From NCBI GenBank assembly GCA_016177925.1, contig JACOUH010000192.1, forward strand, positions 1 to 48,823: 48,823 nt of DNA. Direction: 5' to 3'. Position 1 is the first letter of the stretch. Each line of letters starts with the position of its first letter. Below, piece after piece: positions 35,512 to 43,656 of this stretch. Below the pieces are notes generated by a model, which was given only the letters and a program-made list of their open reading frames with translations, did no database searches and was not told the DNA's origin. This DNA is from Planctomycetota bacterium (lineage in GTDB: Bacteria > Planctomycetota > Planctomycetia > Gemmatales > Gemmataceae). A program made the position numbers and the translations under genes.

Positions 35512-38500
35512 ATGACAAGCTTGAACGAGGAATCGGTGTTCGCGGAGGCCCTGGAAATCCAGGACGCCCAGCAACGGGCCGCCTACCTGGACCGGGCCTG
35601 TGCGGACAATCCGGGGCTGCGGAATAACGTGGAATCCCTCCTCTCGGCCTACGACGCCGGTCAGTTTCTCGAATCGCCTCCCGTTGCCCCTGCCGCCACT
35701 ACCGAGGAGCCGGCCAGCGAGCGGCCGGGGGCGGTGCTCGGCCCGTACAAGCTCTTGGAGCAGATCGGCGAGGGCGGCTTCGGCATCGTCTTCATGGCCG
35801 AGCAGCAGCATCCTGTCCGCCGCAAGGTCGCCCTCAAGGTCCTCAAGCCGGGCATGGACACCCGCCAGGTGGTGGCGCGCTTCGAGGCCGAGCGGCAGGC
35901 GCTGGCCCTGATGGACCATCTCAACATCGCCAAGATCCTCGATGCAGGGGAAACCTCCAGCGGCCGGCCGTACTTCGTCATGGACCTGGTCCGCGGCGTG
36001 CCTATCACCGACTACTGCGATCAGGCCCAGCTTTCTCCGAGGGAACGCTTGGAGCTGTTCGTCAGTGTCTGCCAGGCGGTGCAGCATGCCCACCACAAGG
36101 GCATCATCCACCGCGACCTCAAGCCGTCCAATGTGATGGTGACGCTGCACGACGGCACGGCGGTGGTGAAGGTGATCGACTTCGGCATCGCCAAGGCGCT
36201 GGGCCAGCAGCTAACCGACAAGACCCTGTTCACCGGCTTCGCCCAGCTGCTCGGCACGCCCTTGTACATGTCGCCGGAGCAGGCGGCGCTGAGCAACATC
36301 GATGTCGATACGCGCAGCGACATTTACTCCTGGGGCGTGCTCCTGTACGAGCTGCTGACGGGGACGACACCGTTCGACAAGGAGCGGCTGAAGGAAGCCG
36401 GCTACGACGAGATGCGGCGGATCATTCGCGAGGAGGAGCCGCCCCGGCCGAGCACCCGCATCAGCACCCTGGGGCAGGCGGCGGCCACAGTTTCCACGCA
36501 GCGCAAAAGCGATCCGAAGCGGCTGAGCCAGTTGATCCGTGGCGAGTTGGACTGGATCGTGATGAAGGCGCTGGAGAAGGACCGCAACCGCCGCTACGAG
36601 ACGGCCAACGCCCTCGCGGCGGATGTGCAGCGCTATCTGGCGGATGAGCCGGTTTTGGCGGGGCCGCCGTCAGCGCTGTACCGCTTCCGGAAATTCGCGC
36701 GGCGGCATAAGGGGCCGGTGCTGGCGGCGTTCCTGATCTTGATGGCGCTCCTGACCGCCGTTTTCAGCATGGCGGTTGGCTTGGCTGCGGTCGAACGCGA
36801 GCGCGCGCGAACCGCCCTGGAACGAGACGAAAAGTCCAAGGCCCTCGTCGCCGAGACCAGGACCCGCGAAGCCGAGCAGCAAGCCCGCGACCAGGCCATG
36901 GCCGCACTCCGGGCCATGACCGACGACATCGTCGAGAACCAGATGGCCCGCGGCACGCAGCTGACCGACGAGAACAAGGAATTCTTGCGGAAGATCATCA
37001 AGCACTTTGAGGGTTTCGCCGCCATCACCGCCAACGACGCCGAGAGCCGCGCCGTCCGCGCCGAGGGCTATTGCCGCGTCGGCGTCATGCGTTATCGTCT
37101 CGGTGAGCTGAAGGAAGCGGAAGGCGCCTACGCCGTCGCTTTAGCCATCCGCAAGCAGCTGGCCGCCGACTTCCCCACCCGCCCCGAGTTCCGCCATGAC
37201 CTGGGCGTGAGCCACAGCAATCTGGGCGCCCTCCTCTACAGCACGGGCCGGCTGAAGGAAGCGGAAACCGCCTACGCTGACGCCCTGGCCATCCAGAAGC
37301 AACTGGTCGCCGACTTTCCGGCCCTTCCCCAGTTCCGTCAGAAACTCGCCACGAGCCACAACAACCTGGGCCTGCTGCTCCACGACACGGGCCGGCTGAA
37401 GGAAGCGGAAACCGCCTACGCTGACGCCCTGGCCATCGACAAGCAACTGGCCGCCGACTTCCCCACCCGCCCCGGGTTCCGCTCGGAACTGGCCCGAACC
37501 CACAACAACCTGGGCGTCCTGCTCCGCGACATGGGCCGGCTGAAGGAAGCGGAAGCCGCCTTCGCCGACGCCTTGGCCATCCAGAAGCAACTGGCCGCCG
37601 ACTTCCCGACTCGCCCCGAGTTCCGCTCGGAACTGGCCCGAACCCACAACAACCTGGGCGTCCTGCTCCGCGACATGGGCCGGCTGACGGCCCGCCCCGA
37701 GTTCCGTCGAGAACTGGCCGGAAGCCACCACAACCTAGGCAACCTGCTCCGCAACATGGGCCGGCTGAACGAGGCGGAAGCCACCTACGCCTACGCCCTA
37801 GCCATCCAGAAGCAACTGGCCGCTGACTTCCCGGACCGTCCCGAGTTCCGCCATGAACTGGCCGGAAGCCACTGCGACCTCGGCAAAATGCTCCGTGACA
37901 CCGGCCGCCTGCAGAAAGCGGAAGCCGCCCACGCCGACGCCCTGGCCATCTTAAAGCAACTGGCCGCCGACTTCCCGGCCCGTCGCAAGTTCCGCCAGGA
38001 CCTGGCCCGGATCCACACCAACCTGGGCAACTTGCTCTGGGACACGGGCCGGCTGAAGGAAGCACAAGTCGTCTACGGCGATGCCCTCGCCATCAGAAAG
38101 CGACTGGCCGTCGAATTCCCCAACCAGCCAGATATGGAGAACGACTTGGCCGGCACCCTCGTGAACGTGGCTAATCTCTGCAATCAGCGCCGCGATTTCG
38201 CGCCGGCGAAGGCGTACCTGGAAGAGGCGCAGCCGCACCATCAGGTGGCCCTGAAGGCAAACCCGCAGCATCCCGACCGTCGTGAATTCTACCGCAACAA
38301 CCTTTGGGAACTGACCCGTGCGAACGCCGGCCTGCTGGACCAGGCCGGCGCCGTCCGTGCCGCCGCGAGAATCCGCGACCTCGCCTGGGATCCGCCGGCC
38401 AACGCCTACGACGCTGCTTTCGCCCTGGCACGGTGCATTCCCATCGTGGAGAAACACGACCACCTCGACGCCGCCCAACGCCAGGCGGCCGTGCAGTTCT

Positions 38501-38700
38501 ACGGCGACCGAGCTATGGAGATCCTGCGCTACGCGGTCGTCAAGGGTTTCAAAGACGCGCCGAAGATGAAGAAGGACACTGTCCTCGCCCCGCTTCGGCC
38601 GCGCGAGGATTTCCAGAAACTGCTCGCCGAGCTCGAGACAAAGAAGCAAGAAACAGAAGATAGGAACCACGGCTTAGATCAGAAACCGATCCCCAACTGA
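35512..38700 (+). CDS. Ser/Thr protein kinase with one membrane segment and a degenerate TPR array
   Basis: The ATG at 35512 (MTSLNEESVFAEALEIQD) gives 1,062 aa and is preferred to an upstream in-frame start at 35425. The kinase domain covers about residues 78-375: GEGGFGIVF (86-94), K109 in VALKVL, HRDLKPSNVM (200-209), DFGIA (223) and SPEQAAL. A basic juxtamembrane region and one membrane segment at about 401-423 follow (LAAFLILMALLTAVFSMAVG). From residue 531, eight 48-residue repeats start with GRLKEAE and contain ADALAIQKQLAADFP and HNNLG, with unit 5 shortened. The last 180 residues are helical with a different composition. The preceding gene is an ECF sigma factor in the same orientation. 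The repeats are outside the membrane by topology. Confidence 0.93.
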   Translation: MTSLNEESVFAEALEIQDAQQRAAYLDRACADNPGLRNNVESLLSAYDAGQFLESPPVAPAATTEEPASERPGAVLGPYKLLEQIGEGGFGIVFMAEQQHPVRRKVALKVLKPGMDTRQVVARFEAERQALALMDHLNIAKILDAGETSSGRPYFVMDLVRGVPITDYCDQAQLSPRERLELFVSVCQAVQHAHHKGIIHRDLKPSNVMVTLHDGTAVVKVIDFGIAKALGQQLTDKTLFTGFAQLLGTPLYMSPEQAALSNIDVDTRSDIYSWGVLLYELLTGTTPFDKERLKEAGYDEMRRIIREEEPPRPSTRISTLGQAAATVSTQRKSDPKRLSQLIRGELDWIVMKALEKDRNRRYETANALAADVQRYLADEPVLAGPPSALYRFRKFARRHKGPVLAAFLILMALLTAVFSMAVGLAAVERERARTALERDEKSKALVAETRTREAEQQARDQAMAALRAMTDDIVENQMARGTQLTDENKEFLRKIIKHFEGFAAITANDAESRAVRAEGYCRVGVMRYRLGELKEAEGAYAVALAIRKQLAADFPTRPEFRHDLGVSHSNLGALLYSTGRLKEAETAYADALAIQKQLVADFPALPQFRQKLATSHNNLGLLLHDTGRLKEAETAYADALAIDKQLAADFPTRPGFRSELARTHNNLGVLLRDMGRLKEAEAAFADALAIQKQLAADFPTRPEFRSELARTHNNLGVLLRDMGRLTARPEFRRELAGSHHNLGNLLRNMGRLNEAEATYAYALAIQKQLAADFPDRPEFRHELAGSHCDLGKMLRDTGRLQKAEAAHADALAILKQLAADFPARRKFRQDLARIHTNLGNLLWDTGRLKEAQVVYGDALAIRKRLAVEFPNQPDMENDLAGTLVNVANLCNQRRDFAPAKAYLEEAQPHHQVALKANPQHPDRREFYRNNLWELTRANAGLLDQAGAVRAAARIRDLAWDPPANAYDAAFALARCIPIVEKHDHLDAAQRQAAVQFYGDRAMEILRYAVVKGFKDAPKMKKDTVLAPLRPREDFQKLLAELETKKQETEDRNHGLDQKPIPN
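37102..38190 (+). repeat. Eight tandem 144-bp units encoding TPR-like repeats
   Basis: Units begin at 37102, 37246, 37390, 37534, 37678, 37759, 37903 and 38047. Seven are 144 bp; unit 5 (37678-37758) is only 81 bp and lacks 21 codons, joining GRL directly to TARPEFRRELAGSHHNLG. Units 3 and 4 are the most alike, suggesting recent duplication. Confidence 0.85.
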
Positions 38701-38736
38701 CTCCTGGCCGCTGATCGGTGCCCCTTAAGACAAAGC

Positions 38737-38812
38737 GGCCGGTGCGTGTCCGCCGCCAAGCAGAACCCGCACCGGCCCGGCCTCGCCCCGGCGCTCGGTC
38801 TGCGCGCCGGGG
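38737..38812 (+). promoter_or_regulatory. Structured leader element, copy A
   Basis: Stem P1 pairs GGCCGGTGCG (38737-38746) with CGCACCGGCC (38768-38777) around a loop containing GTCCGCCGCCAAGCAGAA. Stem P2 pairs CCCCGGCGC (38786-38794) with GCGCCGGGG (38804-38812). A GACAAA precedes P1. The element ends 51 bases before the ATG of a surface-protein gene. Copies B and C precede two more downstream genes in the same orientation, so a cis-acting RNA or regulatory DNA element is likely. Confidence 0.6.
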
Positions 38813-38862
38813 GCCGAGGGCCTAGTTATGGTATCGCAGACCGCTCCTTCCGGGAGACTCCC

Positions 38863-39960
38863 ATGATGTGGCTCAGTTCTCTACTGCGATCGGTGAAACG
38901 GCGTCCCGAGAGCGGGTGCAGGCCCGCCCGGAACTCCACGCCCAAGCGACGGGCATTCCTGCCGCGGCTCGAACAACTCGAAGACCGAACGGTGCCATCC
39001 AATTTCACCGCGGGGAGTGTTGCCGACCTGATCGCGGACATCAACGCGGCCAACGCGGCAGCAGGGTCGAACACGATCACGCTGGCGGCCGGCGCCACTT
39101 TCAGTCTCAACGCGGTCGATAACTCAACCGACGGTCCCACGGGGCTCCCGGTAATTGCCAGGGGTGACAACCTGACCATCTTCGGCAACGGTGACACCAT
39201 CCAGCGGAGCACGGCCAAGGGGACGCCGTCCTTTCGCCTGTTCGACGTGGCCGCCGGCGCGTCACTGACCCTGCAGAACCTGACGCTGCAACGCGGTTTG
39301 GCAGTGCCCAGCTACTCGGGCTCCTATGTCACAGTAGCCCAAGGCGGGGCCATCTATAACCAAGGCACCCTCGCTCTCAGCGGTGTCACCGTACAGAACA
39401 ACACGGCGCAGGGACTCACTCGCACGAGCGGCGCCGCCGCCGGTGGCGGCATCTGGTCCAGCGGCTGGCTCACCGTCGAACACAGCATCATCCAGAACAA
39501 CCAAGCCCTCGGTGCCAATGGCGTAGCCTCCTGCGAGCCCGGTTCCTCGGGTGGTGGTTCGGCCGCCGGAGGCGGGCTCTACATAAGCGGCGGCTCGGCG
39601 AACCTGATCGATGTGACCCTGTACTCCAACACCGCCCGTGGCGGGGACGGAGCCAACCGCTACAAATGTGGTGGCGGTGACTGGGGCACTGTCGTCGCCA
39701 CCCCCGGCGGCGATAGCTTTGGCGGCGCGCTGTACGCGGCGGGCGGCACCGTGAGCTTGCTCCATACGACCGTCACCCACAACAGCGCCAAGGGCGGCAG
39801 CGGCGGCAGCAACGGGAACGCCAAGGCCAGCGACGGCGTCGGCCAGGGTGGCGGGCTGTATCTCGCTGCCGCCGCCTCGGTCTGCCTGGACGTCTTCACA
39901 CAGGCCAACGTCAAGGACAACAGCCCGGATGATATTTTCGGGTTGTACACAGTTTGCTAA
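38863..39960 (+). CDS. Right-handed beta-helix surface protein with LEDRTVPS N-terminus
   Basis: Start ATG at 38863 (a second in-frame ATG is at 38866) gives about 365 aa. The basic N-terminus leads to FLPRLEQLEDRTVPSNF, the planctomycete surface-protein signature, in place of a classical signal peptide. The body is a repetitive Gly/Asn/Ser/Thr-rich sequence with short strands typical of right-handed beta helices: DNLTIFGNGDTIQRST, SLTLQNLTLQRG, TLALSGVTVQNNTAQ, LIDVTLYSNTA and LLHTTVTHNSAKGGSG. The C-terminus, SVCLDVFTQANVKDNSPDDIF followed by a final Cys, closely matches the neighbouring protein at 40112. The leader carries structured element A. Confidence 0.85.
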   Translation: MMWLSSLLRSVKRRPESGCRPARNSTPKRRAFLPRLEQLEDRTVPSNFTAGSVADLIADINAANAAAGSNTITLAAGATFSLNAVDNSTDGPTGLPVIARGDNLTIFGNGDTIQRSTAKGTPSFRLFDVAAGASLTLQNLTLQRGLAVPSYSGSYVTVAQGGAIYNQGTLALSGVTVQNNTAQGLTRTSGAAAGGGIWSSGWLTVEHSIIQNNQALGANGVASCEPGSSGGGSAAGGGLYISGGSANLIDVTLYSNTARGGDGANRYKCGGGDWGTVVATPGGDSFGGALYAAGGTVSLLHTTVTHNSAKGGSGGSNGNAKASDGVGQGGGLYLAAAASVCLDVFTQANVKDNSPDDIFGLYTVC

Positions 39961-39980
39961 AGGGCGGTTGACAAACAAGC

Positions 39981-40056
39981 GGCCGGTGCCTGTCCGCCGC
40001 CAAGCAGAACCCGCACCGGCCCGGCCTCGCCCCGGCGCTCGGTCTGCGCGCCGGGG
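39981..40056 (+). promoter_or_regulatory. Structured leader element, copy B
   Basis: P1 is GGCCGGTGC (39981-39989) with GCACCGGCC (40013-40021), around a loop with the same GTCCGCCGCCAAGCAGAA. P2 is CCCCGGCGC (40030-40038) with GCGCCGGGG (40048-40056). It is preceded by TTGACA at 39968-39973, which matches a -35 box, though no matching -10 is clear. It ends 55 bases before the ATG at 40112. Confidence 0.6.
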
Positions 40057-40111
40057 GTGATGGCCTGGTCATTGTACCGCAGACCGCCTCCTCGAACAGG
40101 AGACACGCGCT

Positions 40112-41749
40112 ATGTGGTTCCCCTCGCTGCTGCTCTCGCTCCTTCTCTCGCGGAAACCGGGGGCCGGGCGCCGCCCGAACGCACGCCGCCACCCTGCCCC
40201 GCAGCGGCGGTCATTCGTGCCGCGGCTCGAAGCCCTCGAAGACCGGACGGTGCCCAGCACACTCACGGTCCTGAACAACCTCGACAAAGGAGCCGATTCC
40301 CTACGGGATGCAATCGGCCACGCCCGCGATGGCGATTCGATCGTCTTCACTCCCAGCCTCGCCGGCCAGACGATCACGCTGACCAGCGGCGCACTGGTGG
40401 TCAAAAACAGCGTGGACATCGAGGGGCCGGGCGCGAGCCTGCTGGCCGTCAGCGGCAACGACACCAGCCGGGTCTTCGACATCAGCGCCGGGCTCAGCGT
40501 CACCATCGCCGGCCTGACCGTTACGCACGGCCGGGCGGCACTGGGCGGGGGCATCTTGAACGTCGGCAGCGCGCTGACCGTCGCCGGCGACGTCCTGTCC
40601 TACAATGAAGCGGTCAGAGAAGAGAGTACCGGCGGGGCCATCAGCAATCGTAACGGCGCCAGTCTCATCGTCACCGCCAGCACCTTCATCGCCAACCGAG
40701 CCATCGGCATCAAGGACGGCGGCCAAGGCGTTGGCGGCGCCATCTCGAATAAGGAGGGCTCGACGGCCACCGTCAGTCGCTCCACCTTCATCGGCAATCG
40801 GGCTGTCGGCGGCGACGGCGGCGTCGTTAACACTGGCGCCTTCAAAATCTTCATCGGTGGCGGCCAAGGCGGCGCCATCAGTAACGACGGTAGATTTAGC
40901 ATCGAGAGCAGCACGTTCATCGACAACCAGGCGATCGGCGGCAACGGCGGCAGTGGCGGCAAAGGCGCGAGCTTTTATGCCGTGGGTTACGGCACCGGCG
41001 GCGCCGTGGTCAATCAACCCTCCCTGACCGCAGTCCTGGTGATTGACGGCTGTACCTTCACGGCCAACGAGGCCATTGGCGGGTCCAACGCCACTGGCGG
41101 CGCTAGCGGTCAGGGCAACGTCGGGAACGCCAGGGGCGGGGCCCTGATCAACTTCGGGGTGGCCACAGTCACGAACAGTACGTTCGACCACAACGAAGCC
41201 CGGGCAGGCAACGGCAACAGCGGCGGGGGCGGCTCGGTCACCGTCGGTCAGGCCACCGGTGGCGCGATCGCCAACTCAGGCGTCCTCCTTCCGGCAACCT
41301 TGACCGTAAGCAACTCCACCTTCACCAACAATCAAGCCGTCGGCGGCGCGGGCACCGTGGGCGGCTCCTTCGCGGGCATCGGCCTCGGCGGTGGAGTCGC
41401 GACGCTCTCCGGGGCCACGACCACGCTCACGAGCAGCACCTTCACCGGCAACCAGGCCGTCGGCGGCGCCGGGGGGGCCGGCGGCAGCGGCGGCAATGGC
41501 TTCGGCGGTGGCGTCTACAACGATGGCCGATCAACCCTCGAAGTCCGCGGCAGCACCATCACCGACAACCAGGCGACCGGCGGGTCGGCCGGCTCCGGCG
41601 GCAGCGCCGGCACCGGCGTGGGCGGCGGCGCCTATTTCGCTCCGGGCGGGACCGTGTGCCTCGACGCGTTCACGCAGGCTTATGTGAAGAACAACCACGC
41701 CTCCACCAGCGACGACGACCTCTTCGGGGTCTTCACGACCTGCCCGTGA
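40112..41749 (+). CDS. Right-handed beta-helix surface protein with LEDRTVPS N-terminus
   Basis: The 545-aa protein begins MWFPSLLLSLLLSRKPGAG and then shows FVPRLEALEDRTVPSTL. The body has about a dozen beta-helix coils built on STFxxNxAVGGxGGxGG, with lines such as SRSTFIGNRAVGGDGG, ESSTFIDNQAIGGNGGSGG, NSTFTNNQAVGGAGTVGG and SSTFTGNQAVGGAGGAGG. The end, TVCLDAFTQAYVKNNHAST followed by DDDLFGVFTTC, matches the protein at 38863. Such a protein should be exported and displayed; binding or structural roles are inferred. The spacing of coils and their Gly content suggest a stiff stalk. Leader element B precedes it. Confidence 0.88.
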   Translation: MWFPSLLLSLLLSRKPGAGRRPNARRHPAPQRRSFVPRLEALEDRTVPSTLTVLNNLDKGADSLRDAIGHARDGDSIVFTPSLAGQTITLTSGALVVKNSVDIEGPGASLLAVSGNDTSRVFDISAGLSVTIAGLTVTHGRAALGGGILNVGSALTVAGDVLSYNEAVREESTGGAISNRNGASLIVTASTFIANRAIGIKDGGQGVGGAISNKEGSTATVSRSTFIGNRAVGGDGGVVNTGAFKIFIGGGQGGAISNDGRFSIESSTFIDNQAIGGNGGSGGKGASFYAVGYGTGGAVVNQPSLTAVLVIDGCTFTANEAIGGSNATGGASGQGNVGNARGGALINFGVATVTNSTFDHNEARAGNGNSGGGGSVTVGQATGGAIANSGVLLPATLTVSNSTFTNNQAVGGAGTVGGSFAGIGLGGGVATLSGATTTLTSSTFTGNQAVGGAGGAGGSGGNGFGGGVYNDGRSTLEVRGSTITDNQATGGSAGSGGSAGTGVGGGAYFAPGGTVCLDAFTQAYVKNNHASTSDDDLFGVFTTCP

Positions 41750-41815
41750 GGCCCCCGGTTCAGAAGTGGGCCGCGTCAGGCGCGGCGCTTGACGCGCCCC
41801 ACGAAAAACGACAAC

Positions 41816-41875
41816 GGCCGGTGCGTGTCCGTCGCCAAGCAAACCCCACCGGCCCGCGGACCCGCTGTCGCGGGT
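41816..41875 (+). promoter_or_regulatory. Structured leader element, copy C
   Basis: P1 is GGCCGGTG (41816-41823) with CACCGGCC (41847-41854), and the loop keeps GTCCGTCGCCAAGCAAA. P2 is replaced by a different but equally placed hairpin, ACCCGC/GCGGGT (41860-41875). The conserved loop with an exchanged second stem argues for a structured RNA rather than a simple repeat. It lies upstream of the small ORF at 41972. Confidence 0.55.
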
Positions 41876-41971
41876 GCCCCCAGCCGGCGACCAGGGCCGG
41901 ATGGTTCTGCGGATCGTGTTCCTGCATGAGGTCGCCACTGCTTCGGCCAGGAACAGGAGGCCACCGGCCCG

Positions 41972-42160
41972 ATGGCCGAAACGCTGCCCGCCGGCACCCG
42001 TCGCGTTCCGTCCTCGGGTTCCGACCTGGCGGACGTAGCCGTGCTGGACCAGGTCTTCGCCGATGGCGGGGCGACGCTCGCAACGCCCTTCCTCGACGGC
42101 TCTGTCCTCCAGACCCTGCTGAACTTGCAGAAGCAACACGAAGGGGGAACAAACGCGTAG
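41972..42160 (+). CDS. Small 62-aa ORF downstream of leader element C
   Basis: The ATG at 41972 has CAGGAGG about 12 bases upstream. The product (MAETLPAGTRRVPSSGSDLA, DVAVLDQVFADGGA, FLDGSVLQTLLNLQKQHEGG) is mildly amphipathic and unrecognised. Its main support is position: like the two surface genes, it follows a copy of the structured leader. It may be the truncated remnant of a surface-protein gene or a genuine small gene. Confidence 0.4.
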   Translation: MAETLPAGTRRVPSSGSDLADVAVLDQVFADGGATLATPFLDGSVLQTLLNLQKQHEGGTNA

Positions 42161-42362
42161 GTGTCCCCGATTCGTTCACCGATGGTTCTTCTGTGCCCCG
42201 GTCTCTGCGTCTCTGCCGACCGAGCGGCTGGCCGGGGCAATCGTTGCCGGTGAAAGGTCCCGTCTTTCGGAGGCGGAGCCCGAATCGCTCGGTCCGTTTC
42301 CTCCCCAAGGAGGCCAGCAGCCGCAGGCCGCCCGCCCTGGAACCCTTGTCGACCTTGGCGGC

Positions 42363-42800
42363 TCACTCGATCTCGCTGACAACGTAGCGTGGGTCGCGGG
42401 GGACCAGGCGCTGCTCGGTGCAGTCCACGACGAAATCCAGGTCTTCGAGGACGATGGCCCCGATCAGGGCGGTCCGGCGCTTCGGCTCCACGACAGCCGT
42501 GAAGACGCCGTCACGGCCCAGGAGCTGCACATGCACTTCCTTCACCGCATCGCGCGTCGCGGTGTGGTTGTTGGCGTAACGGACTTTTACTTTTCCCCTG
42601 GCTGGCAAGCCGAGCTGCTTGACGACTTTTGCCGGCAGCACCAGGCGCGTGGCCCCGGAATCGACCACGCCGCTGAGGGTCAGCCGGCGCACCTTCTCCG
42701 GTTCCAATAACCCTCGCTGGGCATCGACGACGTCGACATGATTGGCCACTTCAAACTGGACAGCAAACCGTCCCACGCCGTTGGCTCCTTTGGCTCTCAT
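42363..42800 (-). CDS. Retropepsin-like aspartic protease
   Basis: The 145-aa product starts at 42800 with AGGAGG seven bases before the ATG. The catalytic DSGA motif sits in [15 protein letters not shown], and a second pepsin-like signature is seen in [19 protein letters not shown]. The length fits the single-domain, probably homodimeric, retroviral-type clan AA proteases found in planctomycetes and cyanobacteria. No signal peptide or membrane segment is seen, so it is probably cytoplasmic. It is divergent from the sigma-factor remnant at 42943. Family fold is fairly clear; substrate unknown. Confidence 0.8.
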   Translation of the reverse strand: MRAKGANGVGRFAVQFEVANHVDVVDAQRGLLEPEKVRRLTLSGVVDSGATRLVLPAKVVKQLGLPARGKVKVRYANNHTATRDAVKEVHVQLLGRDGVFTAVVEPKRRTALIGAIVLEDLDFVVDCTEQRLVPRDPRYVVSEIE

Positions 42801-42942
42801 AGGATTGCCTCCTGTTCCTCTGTCTGTCGCCGGCGAGATCGTCTCGACTCAGCTTAGCAGGTTGGGGAACAACTACCAGCCTGTGCGGCAGACCGTTATA
42901 CTGCGGACAGGACAAGTATCCATCCCGAGCCGCATGCCTTTG

Positions 42943-43210
42943 ATGAGTGAAGTGACGCACATCCTGTCCGCCATCGAGCACGGCGATCCGCACGCCGCGA
43001 AGCAACTGTTGCCGCTGGTCTACGACGAGCTGCGCCAGCTGGCGGCGCAGAAACTGGCGCAGGAGAAGCCGGGGCAGACCCTGCAGGCCACGGCCCTGGT
43101 CCACGAAGCCTATTTGCGCCTGGTGGCGAGCCCCGGACAAGCGGCACCGGGCCAACGCCCGCGCCTGGCTGTACGCCGCAATCTGCGATGCTCCGCCCTC
43201 GGCCGATTGA
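42943..43210 (+). pseudogene. Remnant of an ECF sigma factor
   Basis: From ATG 42943 the sequence [20 protein letters not shown] through [14 protein letters not shown] closely copies the first two thirds of sigma region 2 of the factor at 34794. Homology stops at about 43143. Then, in another frame (43151-43210), [15 protein letters not shown] appears, corresponding to the ARAWL end of region 4. Everything between is deleted, so no working sigma factor can be made. A single frame happens to stay open to 43545. Confidence 0.75.
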
Positions 43211-43280
43211 TTTTTTTCGTGGCCCCCCTCCGGCCGAAAACTCGCATTGATTCTCGAACGGGGATCAAGGAGCCGAACTC

Positions 43281-43350
43281 GTGGACCGAGCCAAACGCGA
43301 ACTGGATGACGTTTTCTGTGCCGCCCTCGAGTTGGCTCGATCAAGAGATG
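43281..43350 (+). pseudogene. Remnant of a Ser/Thr kinase N-terminus
   Basis: A GTG at 43281 with AAGGA upstream starts [20 protein letters not shown], which resembles the helical lead of planctomycete kinases like those at 35512. It follows the sigma remnant by 70 bases, the same order as in the intact sigma-kinase pair at 34794-38700. Resemblance ends by about 43350. Confidence 0.5.
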
Positions 43351-43380
43351 GCGGCAAAGCAAGAAGTCCCTCTGGAAGAT

Positions 43381-43545
43381 CCAGAAGGTCCACTAGGTGG
43401 CACAAGCCGTGTCCTGCGTGGCGGTTCCTGGTACTTCACTCCGAGTTACTGTCGCTCCGCCCGCCGCTACATCCACGCGCCTGCCTACCGCCACGTCCAC
43501 TTCGGGTTCTGCGTTGTGCTGTGGCCCGGTTTGAGGGCCCCGTAA
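43381..43545 (+). pseudogene. C-terminal fragment of a formylglycine-generating-enzyme-like (FGE-sulfatase) domain
   Basis: The fragment reads [20 protein letters not shown], then [20 protein letters not shown] before [11 protein letters not shown] and the R...HFGFRV-type ending are hallmarks of FGE-sulfatase domains, here with C replacing the usual R in GFCV. In planctomycetes these domains are often attached to Ser/Thr kinases, so this is probably the end of the same lost kinase gene as the remnant at 43281. Confidence 0.7.
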
Positions 43546-43592
43546 TTGCTCTCGTTAACGAGCAGAGTTTGGGAACGAGGAACAGGGGAAGC

Positions 43593-43625
43593 GCCAGCGA
43601 GCGGACACAGGAGTCCCTCGCTGGC
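43593..43625. terminator. Hairpin between the remnant locus and the HEAT membrane gene
   Basis: GCCAGCGAG (43593-43601) pairs with CTCGCTGGC (43617-43625) around a 15-base loop. It lies 31 bases from the end of the leftward gene at 43657 and could terminate it. Confidence 0.4.
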
Positions 43626-43656
43626 ACGTCGGGCTGGTATCACCCCCCTGCCCTGC

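Noticed and set aside
37102..38190. Regular 144-bp spacing considered as a CRISPR-like or satellite array
   Set aside because: The units are in frame, encode TPR-like repeats within a kinase and have no repeat-spacer structure.
39968..39973. TTGACA as a promoter -35 box before surface gene B
   Set aside because: No acceptable -10 at the right distance, and copies A and C lack TTGACA.
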